A stretch of 44,112 nt of DNA, taken from NCBI GenBank assembly GCA_027449865.1, contig DAIDKV010000003.1:1-44112 (forward strand). Reading direction: 5' to 3'. Shown here one piece after another: positions 18,882 through 26,345 of the stretch. The translations under genes and the position numbers were made by a program. The notes below the pieces were generated by a model that did no database searches, was not told where the DNA came from, and saw only the letters and a program-made list of their open reading frames with translations. Each line of letters starts with the position of its first letter. Position 1 is the first letter of the stretch. The stretch is from Planctomycetales bacterium (GTDB lineage: Bacteria > Planctomycetota > Planctomycetia > Isosphaerales > Isosphaeraceae).

Positions 18882-19046
18882 ATCCGGGAAAGGGAGCTAT
18901 TTTCCTATCCACACGATGGTTATCCTGAAAATCTGCCGGACCGACCGAGTCGTCGTATCCTACCGCGGTCGCGCATCTTTCCGATGCCACCGGCGCAGTA
19001 CGTACGACTCCCAAGAGACACCCCATGAATCGAAGAGGTAGCCTCC

Positions 19047-19610
19047 ATGACGCGTCGGAAGAGTGTGCACCGCCCTGGGTTCGAGTCACTGGAATCGATG
19101 GAGCTGCTGTCGGGAATCGGGATGGCGCCTCCGCTGGAAGTGGCTCAGGTGAGGGCGGCAGAGCATCGGATCGAGCTGGTCCAGCGTCATGAGCTGGTCC
19201 ACGAGAGAGCGGCCCAGCGGCACCAGGTGAAGGCTCATCATCCGGTCACTGGACCAGCACCCGGGTCGGCATTGAACCTTTCGGGGACCGTATCCGGGAC
19301 CTATCATCTCGGTAGCTCGTCGGCAGCGTTCAACGGCCATGGTGCCGTCACGCCGATCGGCAATGCAAGGCTTAGCGGTAAGGTCTCGGCCGTCCCAGGC
19401 GGCGGGGGGCAACTCGTCCTGACATTCCCCGGTCGTGGCAAGGTCTTCGTTTCGGTGACTGGGCAGACGGGGCAGAATACTTTTACCTACCAGATCACCG
19501 GCGGAGTCAAGGACTTCGCGGGTGACACCGGCAAGGGCCTCGCCGTGCTGGAGAGTCCGATCACCAGCTTCCGCGGACACTTTGTCCTGGCGCTTCAGCC
19601 GATTGCCTGA
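19047..19610 (+). CDS. Hypothetical extracellular protein with planctomycete LExxxLLS-like N-terminus
   Basis: A 187-aa protein. The N-terminus MTRRKSVHRPGFESLESMELLSGIGM resembles the short basic 'RR..FExLExRxLLS' leader seen on many planctomycete surface or extracellular proteins. A His/Glu/Arg-rich linker follows (residues ~30-70). The remainder (~75-187) is a Gly/Thr/Val-rich beta domain (LNLSGTVSGTYHLG, GQLVLTFPGRGKVFVSVTGQTGQNTFTYQITGG). No enzyme motif is visible. GAGG lies upstream of the ATG, and a hairpin terminator follows the stop codon. An export role is inferred from the leader. Confidence 0.75.
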   Translation: MTRRKSVHRPGFESLESMELLSGIGMAPPLEVAQVRAAEHRIELVQRHELVHERAAQRHQVKAHHPVTGPAPGSALNLSGTVSGTYHLGSSSAAFNGHGAVTPIGNARLSGKVSAVPGGGGQLVLTFPGRGKVFVSVTGQTGQNTFTYQITGGVKDFAGDTGKGLAVLESPITSFRGHFVLALQPIA

Positions 19611-19640
19611 GCGCCCGCCATCCCCCGCCAGAATGGACGC

Positions 19641-19676
19641 CCCGGGGTTCCCTTCTTCTACCCCGGGTGTTTCTTC
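19641..19676 (+). terminator. Hairpin terminator after the LExxxLLS-type gene
   Basis: 8-bp GC-rich stem (19641-19648 with 19660-19667), 11-base loop, then a T-rich run (TGTTTCTTC). It lies 31 bases after the stop at 19610. Confidence 0.65.
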
Positions 19677-19858
19677 GGATTGACTCAACTCCGATAATCG
19701 GTAACGTTCCGCCCTTACTTGAGCCCTTCGCATCTCCGATCCTGGTTTTTCTCAAAGTCCGCACATCCGATAAATGTCCTGGCCGCGGGCGAGGACTTCT
19801 CGATCGCGATCGGCCCTCGCTGATTTCTATACTGTCGCTGGTTTTAGGGAGAGACGAA

Positions 19859-20701
19859 TTGACGGTACGCAAGAATGTTCATATCGGGAATTTTCTCCGC
19901 GTTGCCTTCGCCGGGATTTCGGTCCTGATGGGTGTCGAGGTGAGAGCCGCGGGAATCTTCCGTGACTTGACCCCACTCGATCGTTCGCAGCCGATCCTGC
20001 TCTCGCAGGCCGGTAACGCGATCGCGCTCCGATCGCCGGGCCACCCGGGCGCCGGGCTCGCGTCCACAATCCCGCCGGCCTACCTTGCCTTTCCGCTCCA
20101 CGGTGGTGAGAACATCCCGACGAAGACGCCTACCCTCACCACCGGCTCGCCATCGGGCATCGGACCACTCGACCTAACTCCCTCGCTCCAATCGACCCTT
20201 AACGCCGACCTGCTCGCCGCCCGCGGCGTTCTCCTTCACACTCCTGACGGGTCATACGCGGTCGCCATCCTCCCGAGATACGCTCGTGCCTTGGCGACGC
20301 AGGGGACCGCCTCGGGATCGAGTTCATCACCCACGACCACGCTTGCCTCGATCTTCGGTCTCACTTCCCAGGCCAACTGGACCATCCAGGGAATCCCCTC
20401 AAACAAGCTCATTCAGTGGGTCAGGACCGGTACGTCCGAGATTAACCACCTCACCTCGCTCGGTTTGAATCGGATCAGCAAGACGATCGGGGTGAAGATC
20501 ACACCCCTCCCAACAACCGCGAATAACTCGGCCACCCCGACAGTCGCCGCACAGACGCTGACCCCTCCAGGTCCCACACCGCCCGCACACTCGCCCGAGG
20601 CTTATGCGACTCCCGAGCCTGGCGCCTGGCTCGTTTTCGGGCTTATCGTCGCCGCGGGGGGCCTCCACCGACGGCACGTGACTTGCCGCCTGGACGCGTA
20701 A
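19859..20701 (+). CDS. PEP-CTERM sorting domain protein
   Basis: About 280 aa. The C-terminus TPEPGAWLVFGLIVAAGGLHRRH is a PEP-CTERM signal: Pro-Glu-Pro, a membrane segment and a basic tail, recognised by exosortase-type systems for cell-surface sorting. A signal peptide-like N-terminus (FLRVAFAGISVLMGVEVRAA) is present, and the centre is Ser/Thr/Pro/Ala-rich (low complexity) with no recognised domain. The start is set at TTG 19859, preceded by AGGGAG, because the signal peptide begins there; the frame is open upstream to 19667. Exosortase (EpsH-like) genes are not in the window. Confidence 0.78.
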   Translation: MTVRKNVHIGNFLRVAFAGISVLMGVEVRAAGIFRDLTPLDRSQPILLSQAGNAIALRSPGHPGAGLASTIPPAYLAFPLHGGENIPTKTPTLTTGSPSGIGPLDLTPSLQSTLNADLLAARGVLLHTPDGSYAVAILPRYARALATQGTASGSSSSPTTTLASIFGLTSQANWTIQGIPSNKLIQWVRTGTSEINHLTSLGLNRISKTIGVKITPLPTTANNSATPTVAAQTLTPPGPTPPAHSPEAYATPEPGAWLVFGLIVAAGGLHRRHVTCRLDA

Positions 20702-21063
20702 CCTGGAATGGTCAGTAGAAACGCCTTTTCGTCTCCAGGTGAGGTGAGCGATCCAGAGCAGCCTGGGCCGGAAATCGCATCGACTTTGAGATTCGTCGGA
20801 CAACATATTAAGTTCGGCCGCACGTTTCCAGGTGCGGCCTTTCGCGTATCATTCAAGACAGCTTAATCCACGTCCTCGCGGAGCAAGCAGGAAGCCTTTT
20901 ACGTTGGATCTTTGCAACCCGTGACCCGGCGACCGGTTGGCTACGTAGAAAGATCAAGGGGCGGCGGCGACGGGGTCGAAAGAAAAGAAAAGACCTATCC
21001 TGGCTCCTCTGGCCGCTCCATTCCCTGGGCCTCGTACCAGGCCCCATACACCTCGAGGTCGTC
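20702..21063. other. Intergenic region with one hairpin
   Basis: 362 bases between the PEP-CTERM gene and the hemolysin-III gene. Apart from the hairpin at 20816-20842 I see no gene or clear promoter. Confidence 0.5.
20816..20842 (+). terminator. Probable terminator hairpin after the PEP-CTERM gene
   Basis: A perfect 8-bp GC-rich stem (20816-20823 with 20832-20839) and 8-base loop, followed by only three T's. It is 115 bases after the stop codon, so the role is tentative. Confidence 0.45.
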
Positions 21064-21981
21064 ATGCTGCCGATCGACCTGCGCGAGCCAATCAACGCGA
21101 TGAGTCACGGGGCTGGGATGTTGATGTCGCTCCCCGTCACATGGCTGCTCTGGCATCACTGCAAGCGCCGGAATCCCTGCACCGTTTCTCAGGCTTGCAG
21201 GAGTCCTTCCCGTTGTGCCCCAAGGGTGCGACGGTGCGAGGCTACACGCCATCACCAGCTCAAGATGATCTCGTTGCTGGTGTTCGGAACGACTCTAACC
21301 TTCTGCTACGCCGCCAGCGCGTTGTTCCATGGATTACCGTACCAGGGAGCCGCGCTGAGCCCCTACCAAAAACTGGATCACATCGGGATCTACCTACTGA
21401 TTGCCGGGACTTACACGCCGATCGTCTGGTCGATGCTTCGGGGACGTTGGCTCTGGGGAACGCTCTTGATCGTCTGGGCCGTTGCCCTCACGAGTGCATT
21501 TCGGATCTGGCACGACGGAGTTTTCCCCGTGTGGGTCGCCACGCCCATCTATCTGACGATGGGATGGGGCTCGGTGTTTTGCTATCGAGAACTGGCGCGG
21601 ACCTACTCGCATCGAACCTTGCTCTCTCTACCGATGGGAGGCGTCTTCTATTCGGTCGGTGCCGCGATCAACCTGGCGAAGTGGCCGATTCTCCTCCCCG
21701 GTGTCCTCGGCTCGCATGAACTCTTCCACCTTTTCGTCATCGCCGGAAGCGCCAGCCATGTTCTCTTCATGACTCAGGTTGTGATCCCGGCTCCCTGGCC
21801 CGGCCTGGCACCGACCTCCGGTCGAACGCGGCCGATGCCCGCCCTTCTCCTGCGCTGGGGACGCGCCATGCTGAGTCGCCGACTCCGTCAATGGATGCTC
21901 TCGCTTCCGCATCCTCAATGGCTTGAGTCCGTACTTGTGGTTGAACCAATACCTTCCGATGCTCCTCGCAAGCTTGCCTAG
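21064..21981 (+). CDS. Hemolysin III / PAQR-family membrane protein
   Basis: A 305-aa integral membrane protein with about seven hydrophobic segments. Family motifs: INAMSHGAG near the N-terminus, SALFHGLPYQG, LDHIGIYLLIAGTYTPI and HELFHLFVIAGSASH. The conserved Ser, Asp and His residues correspond to the metal-binding set of PAQR/HlyIII proteins. The bacterial function is unclear; YqfA/TrhA members affect membrane homeostasis. An unusual Cys/Arg-rich insert (NPCTVSQACRSPSRCAPRVRRCEATR, split here as two short pieces NPCTVSQAC and SRCAPRVRRCEAT) lies between the first two membrane segments. GAGG precedes the ATG; a strong terminator follows the gene. Confidence 0.85.
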   Translation: MLPIDLREPINAMSHGAGMLMSLPVTWLLWHHCKRRNPCTVSQACRSPSRCAPRVRRCEATRHHQLKMISLLVFGTTLTFCYAASALFHGLPYQGAALSPYQKLDHIGIYLLIAGTYTPIVWSMLRGRWLWGTLLIVWAVALTSAFRIWHDGVFPVWVATPIYLTMGWGSVFCYRELARTYSHRTLLSLPMGGVFYSVGAAINLAKWPILLPGVLGSHELFHLFVIAGSASHVLFMTQVVIPAPWPGLAPTSGRTRPMPALLLRWGRAMLSRRLRQWMLSLPHPQWLESVLVVEPIPSDAPRKLA

Positions 21982-22013
21982 TTTCGTCAGGTTGTATCTC
22001 CTGAAAAATGGTC

Positions 22014-22050
22014 GCCAGAGTGGCTCTCGAGGGCTACTCTGGCTTTTTTT
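22014..22050 (+). terminator. Rho-independent terminator after the hemolysin III gene
   Basis: 8-bp perfect stem (22014-22021 with 22036-22043) followed directly by seven T's. It lies 32 bases downstream of the stop at 21981. Confidence 0.88.
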
Positions 22051-22181
22051 GCGCAGAAACTGAGTCTTAAAGCGATGTTGTTCCTAGGCGGCTTGATCTG
22101 GCGTTGATAAGGGGGCTTGACCCGAGAGCGGAATTCAGACTGGAAGATGAGGCATTGACTGCCTATAACAATCTAGCTTTG

Positions 22182-22187
22182 TACAAT
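22182..22187 (+). promoter_or_regulatory. Possible -10 element upstream of the Rrf2 regulator
   Basis: TACAAT in an AT-rich stretch about 45 bases before the Rrf2 start. No -35 box is at the standard distance (a TTGACT is 21 bases upstream), so only the -10 is proposed. Confidence 0.3.
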
Positions 22188-22232
22188 GAATCCTCATGGT
22201 CAATAGGTGCGAATCTCTGGAGTGGGTTTACA

Positions 22233-22712
22233 ATGATCTCTCAAACAGCCGAGTACGCGCTGCGAGCCGTGGTTCATCTTGGTAGCCAGATAGGCCGTCC
22301 CACCACGACGCAGCGGATCGCGGAGGCGACCCAGGTTCCTGTCGGATACCTCTCGAAGGTCCTGCAATCTCTGGGCAAGGCGGGTCTGGTTGAGGCACAG
22401 CGGGGATTGCGAGGCGGATACGTGCTGGCGCGGCCAGTGGACGAACTAACGGTGCTTGAGGTCATCCATTCTGTGGACCCGCTTCGGCGGATTTTGGAGT
22501 GTCCGTTAGGGCTTCAAGCTCATGGAGAATCGCTTTGTGCGTTGCATCGATGCCTGGATAGCAGCATTGCCCATATTGAGTCTCTGTATCGGGAGATGAC
22601 AATCGAAAGGTTGATCAGAGAGAATGGCCCCGATCGGAAGCCTCTTTGCGAAAGGGAGATGAGTCTCTCGTCGGCGGGTGAGACGAATGGCGACTCCAAC
22701 GGAGTATGGTGA
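22233..22712 (+). CDS. Rrf2-family transcriptional regulator
   Basis: A 159-aa winged-helix DNA-binding protein. The N-terminus MISQTAEYALRAVVHLG, the helix-turn-helix part (TTQRIAEATQVPVGYLSKVLQSLGKAGLV) and the wing RGLRGGYVLARP are standard Rrf2. Cysteines at 90, 102 and 107 (C-X11-C-X4-C) lie where IscR/NsrR-type members ligate an Fe-S cluster, but the spacing differs, so cluster binding is a guess. The ATG at 22233 has GGAG upstream and the family-typical first residues. It is followed by the ExbB operon and could control it; nothing in the sequence proves that. Confidence 0.92.
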   Translation: MISQTAEYALRAVVHLGSQIGRPTTTQRIAEATQVPVGYLSKVLQSLGKAGLVEAQRGLRGGYVLARPVDELTVLEVIHSVDPLRRILECPLGLQAHGESLCALHRCLDSSIAHIESLYREMTIERLIRENGPDRKPLCEREMSLSSAGETNGDSNGVW

Positions 22713-22847
22713 GGCTGGCCGGCACAACGCGTTGCTCGTAGCTGGGTCGTTGCGATAATTTGAGAGTGTGCGTCGAGACGACCAGTGGACCGTGAACAGC
22801 GGGGGCGTCGCGTGGCTGTGACGGGGTTTGCGAATCGAGATCGGGGC

Positions 22848-23825
22848 ATGGCTCTTGCCACGTGCCTGGGCCTGATACTGATGATAATGGGGACAGCGAC
22901 ATCGGGCTGGTGCCAGGAGGTCCGGCGTCCGACGTCTGCTCCATCGGCCGTTGTCTCCGACGGCCAGAGCGATTCGGGCTCAGCCGAGATCGAGTCGGCC
23001 TCGGGGGATTTGGCTGGCGAAGAGGGCCAGTCGGTGATCGGTTGGATCATCCGTGGCTCCGGTTACATCGGGCTTGCCATCCTTCTTATGTCGTTTTACC
23101 TGTTCGCCCTGGTCGTCTGGATGTTCCTGCATTACCGGGCTGCTGTCGCTGTGCCCCAGGTGATGGTGGAGGAGGTTGTGGAACTGCTCGACCGGGGCCG
23201 TTTCAAGGAGGCTTATGAACGGTTGGCCGAGGACGAATCTTTCCTCGCCCGGGTACTTGGTGCCGGGGTCCGCAAACTGCCGAACGGGCTCGAGCCAGCC
23301 CGGCGCGCGATGGAGTTGGCCAACGAGGACGTCACAATGCAAATGGAGCATCGGACGACCTACCTGGCCACGGTCGGGACTCTCGGGCCGATGATCGGCC
23401 TCGTGGGGACCGTCTACGGGATGATCAAGTCGTTCCAGGTGATCGCGCAGGCGGGGGCGTCGCCCCAGGCAAGCGATCTCGCGGCAGGGATCTCAACGGC
23501 GTTGTTCGCAACGCTGGAGGGGATCGCGATCTCGATTCCGGCGATTTATTTCTATGCCATGTTCCGTAATCGGATCGCGCGTCTGTCCTTGGTGGTGGGG
23601 ATGATGGCGGACCCACTCCTGGAACGATTTGGACCTGGCGTTGAGACGAGCCGTGCTGCTCCGTCCGCGGGTACCGGCCCAACGTCCGCGGTCCCGCCGT
23701 CCCCCTCGCCACACGCTCATCCCTTCGCGGTGAACGCGGCGCTAGCCGCGGGCTCGGCCCAGCCCGGAAGCGGCGCGTTCCGGCCAGCCCTACCGTCCTC
23801 TGGCTCGTCAACCGCTGACGATTGA
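22848..23825 (+). CDS. MotA/TolQ/ExbB-family proton channel protein
   Basis: A 325-aa inner-membrane protein that, with ExbD/TolR partners, couples proton flow to work at the outer membrane. An N-terminal signal-like segment (MALATCLGLILMIMGTATSGW) is followed by an acidic linker, TM1 (YIGLAILLMSFYLFALVVWMFL), a cytoplasmic loop, TM2 (TYLATVGTLGPMIGLVGTVYGMI) and TM3 (AGISTALFATLEGIAISIPAIYFYAMF). The C-terminal ~70 residues are Pro/Ser/Ala-rich and not part of the core family. The start is uncertain: ATG 22848 gives a signal peptide, while GTG 22785 is in the same frame. Confidence 0.9.
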   Translation: MALATCLGLILMIMGTATSGWCQEVRRPTSAPSAVVSDGQSDSGSAEIESASGDLAGEEGQSVIGWIIRGSGYIGLAILLMSFYLFALVVWMFLHYRAAVAVPQVMVEEVVELLDRGRFKEAYERLAEDESFLARVLGAGVRKLPNGLEPARRAMELANEDVTMQMEHRTTYLATVGTLGPMIGLVGTVYGMIKSFQVIAQAGASPQASDLAAGISTALFATLEGIAISIPAIYFYAMFRNRIARLSLVVGMMADPLLERFGPGVETSRAAPSAGTGPTSAVPPSPSPHAHPFAVNAALAAGSAQPGSGAFRPALPSSGSSTADD

Positions 23826-23873
23826 CTTCGTCAGCCGAGGTCTCGCTCCTCCCTCACCAACCGACGCGATCGC

Positions 23874-23879
23874 AGGAGG
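23874..23879 (+). promoter_or_regulatory. Shine-Dalgarno site of the first ExbD gene
   Basis: AGGAGG, five bases before ATG 23885. It decides against the in-frame upstream start at 23822. Confidence 0.8.
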
Positions 23880-23884
23880 ATCCC

Positions 23885-24367
23885 ATGCCGAGCCGCCATC
23901 GACGATCGTCGCTGTCTCTCAATCCAAACCTCACCCCGTTGCTTGATGTTGTCCTTCAGTTGATCACCTTCTTCATGATGCTGGTCCACTTCGGGACGAG
24001 GCTGGAAGGAGCGAGCAAGGCGGTTCGCTTGCCGGTAGCGCCGGCCGCGCTGCCGGGATCGGACCTGGCGTTTGACCGCTTGACTGTCGTCATGGACGCT
24101 CAAGGCCGGCTGCAGGCCGGCGACGAGTGGCTCGATGAAGAAGCGGCCTCGACCTGGTGGGTTCGGCAGGCGAAGGTTCGGCGCGAGGGGCTCAAGTCAA
24201 TCCGCGAGAAAGGCCCATCGGCAGAGACCAATGAGTTATCTACAATCGTGATCCTTCGGGCCGATCGGACCGCCTCGTACGGCTCGGTCCGGCGGGCACT
24301 CGCGGCCGCGCAGGAGCAAGGGTTCGTCCATTTCAGCCTCGTCGTCCTCAGGAGACATGGCCGATGA
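23885..24367 (+). CDS. ExbD/TolR-family protein (first copy)
   Basis: A 160-aa protein with a single N-terminal membrane segment (LNPNLTPLLDVVLQLITFFMMLV) carrying the conserved Asp (TPLLDVV) that takes part in proton translocation. The rest is periplasmic (VRLPVAPAALPGSDLAFDRLTVVMDAQGRLQ). The C-terminus (TIVILRADRTASYGSVRRALAAAQEQGFVHFSLVVLRRHG) matches the ExbD/TolR fold. The ATG has a strong AGGAGG. Its stop overlaps the start of the second ExbD gene (ATGA), indicating translational coupling. Confidence 0.92.
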   Translation: MPSRHRRSSLSLNPNLTPLLDVVLQLITFFMMLVHFGTRLEGASKAVRLPVAPAALPGSDLAFDRLTVVMDAQGRLQAGDEWLDEEAASTWWVRQAKVRREGLKSIREKGPSAETNELSTIVILRADRTASYGSVRRALAAAQEQGFVHFSLVVLRRHGR

Positions 24368-25008
24368 GCTTCGGTGAAGGGATCGGCCGGGGCGGGGGCC
24401 CGGGCGCGGGGTGGACGCTCTCTGGACCTGAGCGAGACCCGACAACGGCGCGAAACGAGGCGGTCGCGCCCGATGTACCTCGATCGCGTCGCTATCGGCC
24501 GACCGTTCCCGACGAGGTTGCTTTCCCCGTCGCGCCGATGCTCGACATGGCCTTCCAGCTTCTTGCCTTTTTCATCCTGACCTTTAAGTCTCCGTCGGAT
24601 GAGACGCACCTTGAGCTAGACCTGCCTGCAACGCCGGCCGCGCTCCCTGTTGCCGCCGAGGGGCGTGCTCGTCCCCAAGAGCTTCGTCGGGCCGATACCG
24701 ATCTGGAGAACGACCTTCTCATCCGTGCCGAGGCCAACGATCTGGGCGATCTGAAGTTGCTTCGACTGGGCGAGGCGACGGTCCCTGACCTCCCAACTCT
24801 CAGCCGACGGCTCCACCAGTATGCCCGGCTCCTTGAAGGACGTTCCCTCCGTGTCCGGCTCGTAGCCGACGATCGCCTTCGCTATGAACCGGCAGCCCAG
24901 ATTATCTCGACCTGTTCGGCGGCCGGTGTCTCCTCGATTCGGCTCTCGCCGACTGGTGCACCACCCCCAGTCCGTCCCGCTTTGAGCCGCCAGAGGTCCT
25001 CGAAATGA
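24364..25008 (+). CDS. ExbD/TolR-family protein (second copy)
   Basis: A 214-aa protein. It has a long Gly/Arg/Pro-rich N-terminal tail (~1-50), then the single membrane segment VAPMLDMAFQLLAFFILTF with the conserved Asp (PMLDMAF). The periplasmic part has LELDLPATPAALPV, then DLPTLSRRLHQYARLLEGRSLRVRLVADDRLRYEPAAQIISTCSAAGVSSIRLS. It overlaps the preceding gene by four bases (ATGA) and the following gene likewise, so all are one translationally coupled unit. Two ExbD copies per ExbB are common in planctomycetes in my knowledge; the stoichiometry here is inferred. Confidence 0.9.
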   Translation: MSFGEGIGRGGGPGAGWTLSGPERDPTTARNEAVAPDVPRSRRYRPTVPDEVAFPVAPMLDMAFQLLAFFILTFKSPSDETHLELDLPATPAALPVAAEGRARPQELRRADTDLENDLLIRAEANDLGDLKLLRLGEATVPDLPTLSRRLHQYARLLEGRSLRVRLVADDRLRYEPAAQIISTCSAAGVSSIRLSPTGAPPPVRPALSRQRSSK

Positions 25009-25727
25009 TCGCCCGTGGCACCTCGATCCTGGTCCTGGCTCCCTTCATCCCGGGTTCCGCCGGGGCTCAGCAAGTCCAGGCTCCTCCTGTCACCAGCGAT
25101 CGCCTCGGCCTTGGCGACCTTTCTACATATGCCAAGGCGCTCAGGGGTTGGCCAACCACCAGCGACAATCAACCCTCGAGCAGGCCGGTTGAGGTCTCCT
25201 TCCGCGACCTCTGGGATCACCCTTCCAAGTACATCGGCCGCCGAGTGATGATCCGGGGACGGATTGAACGGACCTTCCGCCAGGCAGCGGTTGGCGAATT
25301 TCCTCCACTGTCGGAGTCCTGGATCTTCTCCAGGAGCGGCGACCCCTACTGCGCAGTCTACCCCCGGCCCTCTGGTCATCTTCGACAGACCACCGGACAA
25401 CCTGTCCGATTCACCGGGATATTTCTTCGGAAAATCCGATATTCGGCCAGCGATGGCGACCGATTGGCACCTTTACTCGTCGGCGATCGGCCCCCAGCAC
25501 TCGACACTTCGAAGCGGGCCGATCCGCCCGCGAGTCATCCCCGAGAAGCCGGAAGGATCGCGCTGAGCAGCACGTCGCTCGCTCTCTGCTTGCTGGCAGT
25601 CTCCGCAATGCTCATCCTCACCCGCCAGGTTCAACGCTCATGGCGACCGATTCGCATCGTCTCGAGCCGCTCCCCCGATCCACCTCCATCACTACACTTC
25701 CTTGATTCTCCCGATCCCCCGTCGTGA
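25005..25727 (+). CDS. Membrane-anchored protein with possible OB-fold, downstream of exbD
   Basis: A 240-aa protein with a signal-like N-terminus (SILVLAPFIPGSAGAQ) and a C-terminal membrane segment (STSLALCLLAVSAMLILTRQV). The middle holds the pattern VSFRDLWDHPSKYIGRRVMIRGRIERTF...WIFSRSGDPYCAVYPRP...GQPVRFTGIFLRKIRYSASDGDRLAPLLVGDRP, which looks like an OB-fold-type domain. I recall similar proteins after ExbD genes in other planctomycetes, but no function. It overlaps the second ExbD gene by four bases (ATGA), so it is part of that operon. It may be a periplasmic partner of the Exb complex (inference). Confidence 0.8.
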   Translation: MIARGTSILVLAPFIPGSAGAQQVQAPPVTSDRLGLGDLSTYAKALRGWPTTSDNQPSSRPVEVSFRDLWDHPSKYIGRRVMIRGRIERTFRQAAVGEFPPLSESWIFSRSGDPYCAVYPRPSGHLRQTTGQPVRFTGIFLRKIRYSASDGDRLAPLLVGDRPPALDTSKRADPPASHPREAGRIALSSTSLALCLLAVSAMLILTRQVQRSWRPIRIVSSRSPDPPPSLHFLDSPDPPS

Positions 25728-25835
25728 TTTGTCTTAATGAAGCAGCATCTCGCGTCAACCTTCGCCGTGGGCATGTTCTGAACGACCCAAATCGGATGGG
25801 TCCGTCTGGTAACTCCCCCTCATCACGCCATCAAT

Positions 25836-25882
25836 ATTTACCGGAGGAGCTGCCAACTCAGTTGGCAGCTCCTCCGGTAAAT
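25836..25882. repeat. 47-bp perfect palindrome at the 3' end of the zinc-ribbon gene
   Basis: Arms 25836-25858 and 25860-25882 are perfect reverse complements (23 bp each) around one central base. The zinc-ribbon gene's stop codon (25858-25860, minus strand) sits at the centre. It could form a strong hairpin in transcripts of either strand and may act as a bidirectional terminator between the convergent Exb operon and this gene. No T tract is adjacent. Confidence 0.9.
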
Positions 25883-26103
25883 GGAGACTTCGTACTGGGC
25901 AGGTGGAATGTGATCGCCCCGTCTCCATCCACCAGGAACCAGGCCAGGCACGATCGACACGTACCCAGCAACCGCTCGGGTAGGCGTTCGTCCGGCTGAT
26001 GAAGCGACAGGGGCCGAGCGCAATCCGGGCACAGAATTTGGGTAGAATCCTCGTCCTTGAATCCGCCCGGATTGTTCGAGAAATGAGACCGGAAGGGGAT
26101 CAT
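25858..26103 (-). CDS. Small zinc-ribbon protein
   Basis: An 81-aa protein. Two CxxC pairs (ILCPDCARP and GTCRSCLAW) 25 residues apart form a probable zinc ribbon, followed by a beta-rich tail (FLVDGDGAITFHLPS). The start at 26103 has a strong GGAGGT at 7 bases; the frame is open further upstream but lacks such a site. Function unknown; zinc ribbons in such small proteins often bind nucleic acids or partner proteins. A possible sigma70 promoter lies ~100 bases upstream. The gene ends within a perfect 47-bp palindrome and lies beside a decayed TnpB, in a locally AT-richer region. Confidence 0.72.
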   Translation of the reverse strand: MIPFRSHFSNNPGGFKDEDSTQILCPDCARPLSLHQPDERLPERLLGTCRSCLAWFLVDGDGAITFHLPSTKSPFTGGAAN

Positions 26104-26109
26104 TTGCGC

Positions 26110-26115
26110 ACCTCC
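26110..26115 (-). promoter_or_regulatory. Shine-Dalgarno site deciding the zinc-ribbon start
   Basis: GGAGGT on the minus strand, 6-7 bases before ATG 26103, the strongest site near any in-frame start of this gene. Confidence 0.7.
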
Positions 26116-26202
26116 AGGCGGTCGGAGCAGGTGGCATAGGCACGGCCCGCACCGACATCTTCCCTGATGAGATGGTTCGTGCACTAACTGATCGGTAGAA
26201 TT

Positions 26203-26232
26203 ATTGTATCCAATACCGGCTTGGTATGGCAA
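26203..26232 (-). promoter_or_regulatory. Possible sigma70 promoter of the zinc-ribbon gene
   Basis: On the minus strand TTGCCA (26227-26232), an 18-base spacer and TACAAT (26203-26208), about 100 bases upstream of the start. The spacer contains a small inverted repeat (ATACC...GGTAT). The stretch is AT-rich relative to the window. Confidence 0.4.
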
Positions 26233-26345
26233 TGCTTTTCCTTTGTGATGTCTAATATCGCGTTTTAGTGACGCACGTTTGTTCACAATTCTCGGCCATG
26301 GCTGGTACAGCGTGAGGAGAGTGGACGTCCATCCTTTGGAATTCT

